From: Fibrobacter sp. UBA4375
Lineage (GTDB): Bacteria; Fibrobacterota; Fibrobacteria; Fibrobacterales; Fibrobacteraceae
Direction of reading: 5' to 3'
Length of the DNA stretch: 27,419 nucleotides
Assembly: GCA_002391195.1 (NCBI GenBank)
Contig: DGRZ01000097.1
Span: forward strand, 1-27,419
Shown here: positions 15,506 to 21,586 of the stretch, in pieces
Position numbering within the stretch: position 1 is the first letter of the stretch
How the letters are laid out: each line of letters starts with the position of its first letter
The notes under the pieces: generated by a model
Seen by the model: the letters and a program-made list of their open reading frames with translations, nothing else
Databases searched by the model: none
What the model was told of the DNA's origin: nothing
Made by a program: the position numbers and the translations under genes

Positions 15506-15596
15506 CCTAATACCTATAACCTAAAACCTAACCCCTAGATCCTAGATCCTAACCCCTAGATCCTAAATCCTAGCCCCTAGCCCCTAGCCCCTACTC
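15506..15596 (-). repeat. Thirteen-unit heptameric TAGGNNN array anchored at a stop codon
   Basis: CCTA occurs at 15506 and every 7 bases up to 15590 with no slip. The units on the plus strand are CCTAATA, CCTATAA, CCTAAAA, CCTAACC, CCTAGAT (twice), CCTAACC, CCTAGAT, CCTAAAT, CCTAGCC (three times) and CCTACTC. Read on the minus strand, these are TAGG heptamers. The first TAG, at 15593-15591, is the stop codon of the OmpA-like gene. Units nearest the gene are the most alike and distant units have drifted. The same family lies at 3939-4026. Confidence 0.93.
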
Positions 15597-17633
15597 TTCG
15601 TACTTCACTCCGGTGGCGATGAACTTGATTTCGCCGGCCTTGGGGGTAAGCATCACGAGCTTGGAGTCAAAGCCCTTGCCTTTGAGGTATTCTCCGATGG
15701 AATTGATTTTGCCTTCGGGGCCAGTCACCTCAAGCGTAAAGTTGTGCTTGCGCATGAGCATAATAACATCGTTCAGGGCGGTGTAGCTAGAGGCGATAAG
15801 CTTGTCGGAGTTCTTGAAGAATTTGACTTCTTTGGCGATAGCGCTCAGGTCCTGCTTGGTGTTGCGGGCGCAACCGCTTTCGTCTACCTTGACTTTTGGG
15901 AGTGTGGTGGGACATTTGTCCAGGTGGTCGGGCACTCCGTCAAAATCGGAGTCCATGATGCAGCCCAGGCTGTCTACGACAGCTCCTGCCGGGGTTTTGG
16001 GACATTGGTCGATGGCATCTGGCACCCCGTCCTTGTCGGTGTCCTGCGGGCAGCCGTTTTTGTCTACGGGATAATCCTTAGGGGTGTCGGCGCAATTGTC
16101 GTGCAGGTCAGAAACGCCATCGCCGTCGGAATCTACGGGGCAGCCGTCCTTGTTGACGGTTTCTCCAAGCTCTGTTCCTGGGCAGGAGTCTACTTCGTCA
16201 GGGATGCCATCCCTATCTTCGTCCAGGGGGCATCCGAAGGGATTGACCTTCCAGCCTTCGGGTGTTCCCGGGCAGGCGTCGTTTTCGTTAAGCACTCCGT
16301 CGTGGTCTTCGTCCAGGGGGCAGCCTTTGCCGTCTACGGGGTCGTCTTTGCGGGTGTTCGGGCACTGGTCCGCATTGTCGTCAACTCCGTCGCCGTCGGT
16401 GTCCAGCTTGCATCCGAACGCGTCTACAGCCATGCCCTCCGGAGTGTTGGCACAAGTGTCCTTGTAATCGGGGACTCCGTCTTTGTCTTGATCCAGTGGA
16501 CAACCCAAAAAGTCCACCTTTACGCCCAAGGGTGTTCCCGGACAGTCGTCCACGATGTTCAGCACTCCGTCCTGGTCTTCGTCAACGGGGCATCCGCGGC
16601 TGTTTACCACCATGTCGCGGGCAGATCCCGGACACATATCCAGACGGTCGGGCACTCCGTCGCGGTCGGCGTCTTTCCAGCTGAAGTCGATGGCCTTGCT
16701 TATGCCGATGGTCATAGAAATTTTCGGGGTTCCCGAAACGGTGTAGTGAATGTCTTTTCCTTCATTTTCGCGGGTGACTTGGTGACCGTTGCGCAGTTCT
16801 GTTCCCCTGAAATAGTCAAGACCAAGGTCGACGCCTAGGAGCAAATTGAAATCCTGTGGCAGGTGAAGCTTTACTGCAGGCGAAATGCGGAACCCGTCTT
16901 TTTCCAGGTGGTTGCTGAATCTGCTTGGACTGATTTTTGTTTCACCTGAAATTTCAAGAATGACGGATATTAATTTGTGTGGAAAAAGATTGAAACCGCT
17001 TCCCCATACTACGTACTCTGTACCGAAGTGACCGAAATAGGTATTCCATTGAACAATGTCAAAAAGTTCAAGAGTCAGGAACAGCGTTGTGGCAAAGGAC
17101 CAGCTGCCGTAAGTATAGGCATGGGTTGTTTTATTTTCATCCTTGATGTTCCAGATGCGTCTGGGGCGGAAACCGGCGTCTTTGGTGCCTGTAGGGGCGA
17201 ATACCTCAAGGGAGATTGCTGGCTTCAGGGGAAAATCCGTCGGGAGCGAAGCCTTGCCGTATATCTGCATGTCGCCCAACCCTGTAGTCTTGTAATCGGT
17301 CTCCTTGATTTGACCGTCGTAGTAGAAGGGCTGGTAAATGCCGAATTCGAAATAGTCAAGGGGGGCGTAAGAGGCCTGGAGGGCTCCGCCCGATGAGGGA
17401 ATATTGCTCGGGACTTCGTGTTCCTTGCCTGTACCGGCGTCCTCGAATCCGTCGATAGCCATGGGGGAGCCGTCGCTCAGGTTCTCGAAATTCCCGGAAA
17501 AGAAGAAAAATCCCTGACCTAGGGTGGTGGACGAGGGTACTCTGAAGCCGTCACCGTTGCGAATTGCCCCGGTATGCGAAAAAGCGTAAGTCGTTGCTAG
17601 GCAAAGACTTAGGAATATTTTTCTGACGTTCAT
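15591..17633 (-). CDS. Outer-membrane beta-barrel protein with nine TSP type-3 repeats and a degenerate OmpA-like C-terminus
   Basis: The 680-residue protein has a signal peptide (MNVRKIFLSLCLATTYAFS). Residues about 20-320 alternate short beta strands with Gly and aromatic residues, as in an outer-membrane barrel (FEFGIYQPFYYDGQ; GDMQIYGKASLP). Nine calcium-binding thrombospondin type-3 repeats of about 30 residues follow, such as DADRDGVPDRLDMCPG, each with an aspartate motif and two Cys. In OmpA-family proteins this region is a rigid arm that leads to a peptidoglycan-binding domain. Here the last 80 residues keep the opening strand (EVKFFKNSDKLIASSYTALNDVIMLM) but lack the TDxxGxxxxN and LSxxRA signatures. 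The ATG at 17633 has an A/T-rich upstream with no Shine-Dalgarno. The gene diverges from the lytic-transglycosylase operon. Confidence 0.9.
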   Translation of the reverse strand: MNVRKIFLSLCLATTYAFSHTGAIRNGDGFRVPSSTTLGQGFFFFSGNFENLSDGSPMAIDGFEDAGTGKEHEVPSNIPSSGGALQASYAPLDYFEFGIYQPFYYDGQIKETDYKTTGLGDMQIYGKASLPTDFPLKPAISLEVFAPTGTKDAGFRPRRIWNIKDENKTTHAYTYGSWSFATTLFLTLELFDIVQWNTYFGHFGTEYVVWGSGFNLFPHKLISVILEISGETKISPSRFSNHLEKDGFRISPAVKLHLPQDFNLLLGVDLGLDYFRGTELRNGHQVTRENEGKDIHYTVSGTPKISMTIGISKAIDFSWKDADRDGVPDRLDMCPGSARDMVVNSRGCPVDEDQDGVLNIVDDCPGTPLGVKVDFLGCPLDQDKDGVPDYKDTCANTPEGMAVDAFGCKLDTDGDGVDDNADQCPNTRKDDPVDGKGCPLDEDHDGVLNENDACPGTPEGWKVNPFGCPLDEDRDGIPDEVDSCPGTELGETVNKDGCPVDSDGDGVSDLHDNCADTPKDYPVDKNGCPQDTDKDGVPDAIDQCPKTPAGAVVDSLGCIMDSDFDGVPDHLDKCPTTLPKVKVDESGCARNTKQDLSAIAKEVKFFKNSDKLIASSYTALNDVIMLMRKHNFTLEVTGPEGKINSIGEYLKGKGFDSKLVMLTPKAGEIKFIATGVKYEE

Positions 17634-17657
17634 TGCAAAAAATTTAATTTTTTTTCA

Positions 17658-17665
17658 CAAAGGTA
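17658..17665 (-). promoter_or_regulatory. Candidate promoter element TACCTTTG for the OmpA-like gene
   Basis: On the minus strand TACCTTTG fits TAnnTTTG exactly and lies 24 bases before the ATG at 17633, giving a leader of about 20 A/T-rich bases. The divergent gene pair shares only 49 bases (17634-17682), so the opposing promoter must overlap this one or lie inside the OmpA-like gene. Confidence 0.5.
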
Positions 17666-17682
17666 TTGACTTTTTGAAGTTT

Positions 17683-17859
17683 ATGTATACATTTCCACTC
17701 GTGGAACCGAACCGAGAGACTAAATCAGGACTCCCTCCTTGGCACAGAAAGGCCCAAAAAGCCTATCGGGTCAATAGGGTCATCATCGTGCTCCAGATAG
17801 TGGCGTCTTTGGTGATGAGCGGGGTAATCCTGGTTGGAATCAGTCGTGTCCTGCACTGA
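17683..17859 (+). CDS. Small single-pass membrane protein
   Basis: A 58-residue protein with a soluble N-terminus rich in Pro and basic residues (LPPWHRKAQKAYRVNR) and one hydrophobic helix at residues about 32-53 (VIIVLQIVASLVMSGVILVG). The positive residues before the helix predict a cytoplasmic N-terminus. No family was recognised. ATG 17683 has only a weak GAAG upstream; an in-frame TTG at 17674 is the alternative. The stop lies 10 bases before the next ATG, and the GAGGAG ribosome binding site of that gene overlaps it, so the two are probably co-transcribed with the lytic transglycosylase. Confidence 0.6.
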   Translation: MYTFPLVEPNRETKSGLPPWHRKAQKAYRVNRVIIVLQIVASLVMSGVILVGISRVLH

Positions 17860-17869
17860 GGAGAATTCT

Positions 17870-18073
17870 ATGTTGAACTATGCGTACCATTGCGGCCGTA
17901 GGCCGAAGAGTGATTCTTTCGATAATTCCCTTCCTTTCCCCAACGAGGAAATCGAAGAGGAAATCGAGGAGGAGGAAGAAGAACTGGACGAAGAGGTCGA
18001 TTTTGACCAGCCGTCCTTCAAGCGCGACCAGATCTGGTCCGACTACGCCGAAGACCTGGATTACGACCAGTGA
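17870..18073 (+). CDS. Acidic microprotein of 67 residues
   Basis: The protein begins MLNYAYHCGRRPKSDS and has a glutamate-rich core at residues 26-46 (EEIEEEIEEEEEELDEEVD). It ends with an aromatic, acidic tail (IWSDYAEDLDYDQ). There is no signal peptide or membrane helix. GAGGAG lies about 7 bases before the ATG, a strong site. Its TGA stop overlaps the GTG start of the lytic transglycosylase gene (GTGA), so translation of the two is likely coupled. No family was recognised. One possibility is a small charged partner or regulator for an envelope protein, but the sequence alone does not show this. Confidence 0.7.
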   Translation: MLNYAYHCGRRPKSDSFDNSLPFPNEEIEEEIEEEEEELDEEVDFDQPSFKRDQIWSDYAEDLDYDQ

Positions 18074-20262
18074 TATGCCTTTCTAGGCATATCGTAGTCC
18101 TGGGAACTTTTCTTTCGGCTATCCTGCTAGCCGCCTGTGCCCCGGCACAGGCTCCAGTTGCAAACGATGTTCCTTCGGGTGGCCCTGTGGGCAAGCCCGA
18201 TTCTTTGGTGTATTCCGAAGACGGTCCGGAATCCTTTGCCCAGGTGGCCCTCCGGGAAAAGGTCCACGATTCCCTGGCGGTCCGGCCTTCTTGGACTTAT
18301 TACCAGTATGCCCTGGAAGCCATGGACAACCAGGAATGGCTCTTGGCCAGGCATTACCTGGACGAATCCCTGCGGCAGTTCATTGCCGAAAAGCACGACA
18401 CCCTTTACCACAACGTTCCCGAATCCGTTGATTCCATATACCGGGCACAGATGCCGCTCCGAATTGTGGATGCCCTGGACGAGGTTTACCCCAACATTTC
18501 AGAAATCGGCGTAGATGCAGGGGTGTTCGAGCAGAACGAAGTGTCTATCGAGGGTGTGGATGCCCTGGACGAAAGCGCTGCGGATAGCGCTGCCTTGCAG
18601 GTTATCGAAAACTTCTTGGATACCATAGACGTGGCTCAGTTTACGCTGCCCGTGGTGTTCAATGAACGGGTGATGCAAGAAATTTTCTACATGAGCGGCG
18701 GGGCTCGTTCCTTTACCGAAGGCTCCCTTAACCGTAAGACCGCCTACGACTCGTTAGTTTATTCTAAACTCGACGAGATGGGCATGCCCCGCGACCTGAT
18801 TTACCTCGCCCTGGTGGAATCCGGTTTCAAGCTGAAGGCCTATAGCCGTGCCAAGGCCAGCGGCATGTGGCAGTTCATTCCGGAGACGGGCAAGCGTTAT
18901 GGCCTTGCGGTGGACTACTGGGTGGACATGCGCCGCAATCCAGAAATGGCCACCACGGCCGCCCTCAAGTACCTGTCTCGCCTGTACAATGAGTTCAACG
19001 ACTGGCTGTTGGCCATGGCCGCCTACAACTGCGGCGAGGGCCGCGTACGCCGCCTGGTCAAGGAGAAGATGGCTGATTCTACCTGGGACACCACTCAGGT
19101 GGTGACGTATTGGGACTTGGAACTGCCCAAGGAAACCATGCGCTATGTGCCGAGAATCCTGGCCGCCATGGTGATAGGCCATTATCCTGAACAGTACGAC
19201 ATGAAAATCAATCGGCAGTACAGGCCCGACTTTGATACGGTGACGGTTTTTGACTCTTTCCCGCTGGAGGAAGTGGCGAAGATTCTAAAGGTCCCGGAAG
19301 ATACCCTGCGTAGTCTGAACATGGAACTGGTCAAGTGGTGTACGCCTCCCAACAGGGATTCCTACCTGCTTCGCCTGCCGGTGGGCACCCGCAGTGCCTT
19401 TGTAGATGGCTACGACAAGATGGAAAAGAACAACTTTTCTAGCTGGCACCACCACAAGGTCAAGCGGGGCGAAAGCCTGGGCGTGATTTCGCGCCAGTAC
19501 GGCATTTCGGTGAAGGAACTCCAGCAGGCCAACGACATGAAGGGCACCCGTATTCGTGCGGGGCAGACCCTGCTGATTCCCATCAAGGTCACCCCCAAGA
19601 AATCTACGGGCAAGAAACCTGCGAAAGTCAAGACCTACGTGGCCAAGCTGGGCGACAACGTGGCCACCGTGGCCCGACTCTTCGGAGTGTCTCAAGAAAG
19701 TATCCGGGTGTGGAATTCCATGAAAGAGGACCACGTGGTGAATCCGGGGGATACCTTGTTTGTGTCCAAGCCGGAACTGAAACCCGTGGTGCCCCAGGCG
19801 AGTTCGGCTCCGAAGCTTGCCAAGGGCGAACGCTACGTGGTGGTCGAGGGCGACACCTACGCCGAAATCGCGAAGAAGTTCGGCGTGCCCGTGGTGATGC
19901 TTCTGGAGGCCAACGGCGGCTACAGCCATCGCCTTTCGGTAGGGGATTCCCTGGTGATTCCGGAGTTTACCCAGACCGTGGTGAAGAGCGCCCCGAAATC
20001 TTCTGAAAAGCAGGCCAAGGCGGACAAGTCTTCTAGCGAAAAGCCGTCGGCCAAGCCGGCAAAGACCGCCGATAAGCAGGCGGGCTCGGCTAGCGCAAAG
20101 TCGGAAAAATCTGCCAAGGAGCGGGTCCATGTGGTCAAGAAGGGGGAGGGCCTGTGGGACATTTCCCGCCAGTACGGCGTGACCATCGAGGACATTGTCC
20201 GCTGGAATAACCTGAAGGATACCAAAATCCGCATTGGCGACAAGCTCATCATCCGAAAATAA
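18070..20262 (+). CDS. Lipoprotein lytic transglycosylase, MltD-like, with four LysM domains
   Basis: Cleaves the MurNAc-GlcNAc bond in peptidoglycan from the periplasm. The 730-residue protein has a lipoprotein signal with LLAAC and Cys23. The SLT (GH23) domain covers about residues 225-345. It contains the catalytic Glu250 in LALVESGF, SRAKASGMWQFIPETGKRYGL and MAAYNCGEGRVRRL, all close to MltD. LysM domains, which bind GlcNAc in the wall, lie at about 460-505, 521-567, 588-633 and 685-730. A Lys/Ser/Ala linker precedes the last one. E. coli MltD is near 450 residues, so this one has a longer N-terminal region and more LysM copies. The only credible start is GTG 18070, overlapping the upstream TGA and lying next to a hairpin. 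Confidence 0.93.
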   Translation: MICLSRHIVVLGTFLSAILLAACAPAQAPVANDVPSGGPVGKPDSLVYSEDGPESFAQVALREKVHDSLAVRPSWTYYQYALEAMDNQEWLLARHYLDESLRQFIAEKHDTLYHNVPESVDSIYRAQMPLRIVDALDEVYPNISEIGVDAGVFEQNEVSIEGVDALDESAADSAALQVIENFLDTIDVAQFTLPVVFNERVMQEIFYMSGGARSFTEGSLNRKTAYDSLVYSKLDEMGMPRDLIYLALVESGFKLKAYSRAKASGMWQFIPETGKRYGLAVDYWVDMRRNPEMATTAALKYLSRLYNEFNDWLLAMAAYNCGEGRVRRLVKEKMADSTWDTTQVVTYWDLELPKETMRYVPRILAAMVIGHYPEQYDMKINRQYRPDFDTVTVFDSFPLEEVAKILKVPEDTLRSLNMELVKWCTPPNRDSYLLRLPVGTRSAFVDGYDKMEKNNFSSWHHHKVKRGESLGVISRQYGISVKELQQANDMKGTRIRAGQTLLIPIKVTPKKSTGKKPAKVKTYVAKLGDNVATVARLFGVSQESIRVWNSMKEDHVVNPGDTLFVSKPELKPVVPQASSAPKLAKGERYVVVEGDTYAEIAKKFGVPVVMLLEANGGYSHRLSVGDSLVIPEFTQTVVKSAPKSSEKQAKADKSSSEKPSAKPAKTADKQAGSASAKSEKSAKERVHVVKKGEGLWDISRQYGVTIEDIVRWNNLKDTKIRIGDKLIIRK
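18072..18093 (+). other. Perfect 9-bp hairpin at the overlapping stop/start of the lytic transglycosylase gene
   Basis: GATATGCCT (18072-18080) and AGGCATATC (18085-18093) are exact inverted repeats around a TTCT loop. The 5' arm begins on the second base of the TGA stop, which overlaps the GTG start. A hairpin here would affect initiation at GTG unless opened by ribosomes finishing the microprotein. Confidence 0.7.
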
Positions 20263-20361
20263 TGCAAAAAATCGCTTTTTTTTGAAAAAAATGTGTATTT
20301 TCTCGAAAAAAAGTGTAATTTTAGTGACAGAAAACGAAAAAACTATTACGGAGCCCCAAAA

Positions 20362-21102
20362 ATGAACAAAAAAATCCTTGGATTGTGCGCTATGGGCCTG
20401 CTGGCAGCTGGCCTTACCGCCTGTAACGATACGATGGACCCCAACGATCCCCAGTCCGTGCGTAAGTACCTGACGAAGCAGAAAATCGCCTTTACGCCGA
20501 ACCAGTTCGTGTCTTATGCGGTGAACAGCGATACCGCCAAGATGACCTTGTTCTTGCAGGCTTCTATGGAAATTGACGCTGCCGCCGACAACGGCAACAA
20601 CGCCGTGGCCATCGCCGCCAACAAGGGCAACGTGATGGTGCTGAACTACTTGTTCGACCACGGTGCAAAGGCCAACGTTCGTAACGGCAACGGCGAACAG
20701 GTGATTGACAACGCCGTGATGATGGGCAACAAGGAAGTGGTGACCCTGCTCCTTGCCCAGCTCAAGAAAGAAGGCGTAGATGTGCAGAACCTGGGCACGG
20801 CTGTGACTATCGCCGCCAAGACCGGCAAGGTGGACATGTTGGAACTGCTGGCCGACGCAGGCGCCCCTCTTGAGGTCAAGAGTCCCGACGGTTACTACCC
20901 GATTCACTTGACGGTGAAGGGCGGTCACTATGATGCCATGATGTTCCTTATCAAGAAGGGCGTAGATGTGAACGTAAAGTGCGGCCAGGGCTACTCCGTG
21001 ATGGACTGGGCCAAGAACGAAGGCTACACCCGACTCATCAAGGAACTGAAGAAGGCCGGCGCCAAGAACACTGCCGCCTACACCAAGGAATTCGGAAAGT
21101 AA
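20362..21102 (+). CDS. Ankyrin-repeat lipoprotein
   Basis: The 246-residue protein starts MNKKILGLCAMGLLAAGLTAC, a lipoprotein signal with lipobox LTAC and Cys21. About four to five ankyrin-type repeats follow, for example NGNNAVAIAANKGNVMVLNYLFDHGAKANV, GTAVTIAAKTGKVDMLELLADAGAPLEV and GYYPIHLTVKGGHYDAMMFLIKKGVDVNV. Ankyrin repeats are protein-binding scaffolds, so this is likely a periplasmic or surface partner protein. GGAG lies about 9 bases before ATG 20362; a further in-frame start at 20293 would put 23 charged residues ahead of the signal peptide. The gene is 99 bases after the transglycosylase gene and may have its own promoter in that very AT-rich gap. A strong terminator follows at 21124. 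Confidence 0.9.
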   Translation: MNKKILGLCAMGLLAAGLTACNDTMDPNDPQSVRKYLTKQKIAFTPNQFVSYAVNSDTAKMTLFLQASMEIDAAADNGNNAVAIAANKGNVMVLNYLFDHGAKANVRNGNGEQVIDNAVMMGNKEVVTLLLAQLKKEGVDVQNLGTAVTIAAKTGKVDMLELLADAGAPLEVKSPDGYYPIHLTVKGGHYDAMMFLIKKGVDVNVKCGQGYSVMDWAKNEGYTRLIKELKKAGAKNTAAYTKEFGK

Positions 21103-21123
21103 TTCCTGTTGATGTTTAAAAGG

Positions 21124-21151
21124 AAAAGTCCCGCAGAAATGCGGGACTTTT
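21124..21151. terminator. Bidirectional intrinsic terminator between convergent genes
   Basis: Perfect 12-bp stem AAAAGTCCCGCA / TGCGGGACTTTT with a GAAA tetraloop, then TT. The A-rich 5' side lets it work on the minus strand too. It ends the ankyrin lipoprotein gene and is the likely end of the minus-strand phosphorelay operon. The rest of the 154-bp gap holds nothing further. Confidence 0.92.
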
Positions 21152-21256
21152 TCGTTGTGCGAATATGTCATCTAGCATCCAAGGCCAGCATTACCCCTTC
21201 GATAAAGTTCTTTTCCGTTATGTATTCTGTAAAAATAGCAAAACAAAAGTAAACTC

Positions 21257-21586
21257 CTATAAAAGCGAGTCTCTTGAAGCGAGCAGGTCCGAAACCAGCC
21301 CCCCGTAGTCCGCTTCGGCTCGGTTCCTTAGGAATTCCGTCAAGGAGGCTGCCTTTTCGTACAGTGGCGTGAGGGCGAGGTTCCCGAGGGCACCTTTCAG
21401 GGCGTGGGCCGCTTCGAAGGCTTCGTCCAGGTTCCCGCTTTCGATGGCGCTCCTGAGTTTGTCGAAGTTCTTGTCGGCAAGCATGACGCCCACGAGTTTC
21501 AGGTAAAGGGCCTCGTTTCCCATGCAGCGGGCAAGCCCTTCTTCGGTATTTGCCCCAAAGGCTTTCAGGGATCCTATGGTAATCAT
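21257..21586 (-). CDS. Histidine-containing phosphotransfer (HPt) protein
   Basis: A 109-residue protein that is a single HPt helical bundle. The phosphorylatable His61 lies in AAHALKGALGNLAL, the standard AHxLKGxxxN(LxL) motif. The N-terminus (TEEGLARCMGNEALYLKLVGVM) and the C-terminal helices (LYEKAASLTEFLR) also fit. HPt proteins carry phosphate between the receiver of a hybrid kinase and a final response regulator. The ATG overlaps the TGA of the upstream EAL gene (ATGA), so the gene is the last member of a three-gene operon. In this context it should link the hybrid kinase to the REC-EAL protein. Confidence 0.9.
   Translation of the reverse strand: MITIGSLKAFGANTEEGLARCMGNEALYLKLVGVMLADKNFDKLRSAIESGNLDEAFEAAHALKGALGNLALTPLYEKAASLTEFLRNRAEADYGGLVSDLLASRDSLL

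Noticed and set aside
15506..15596. Heptamer array considered as a CRISPR or as a VNTR inside a gene
   Set aside because: The unit is only 7 bases and there is no spacer structure. Apart from its first unit, which is the stop codon of the OmpA-like gene, it lies outside coding sequence.
15900..16700. Regular repeats of about 90 bases that could look like a CRISPR array
   Set aside because: They encode nine thrombospondin type-3 repeats in one frame of the OmpA-like gene; there are no identical short repeats with unique spacers.
20263..20290. A-run/T-run pair after the transglycosylase gene as a terminator
   Set aside because: The possible stem is only A-T pairs with no GC, so it is unlikely to stop transcription by itself.
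19285..21171. 628-codon antisense frame across the transglycosylase and ankyrin genes
   Set aside because: It spans two well-supported plus-strand genes and their AT-rich gap; the His/Leu-rich translation resembles no family.
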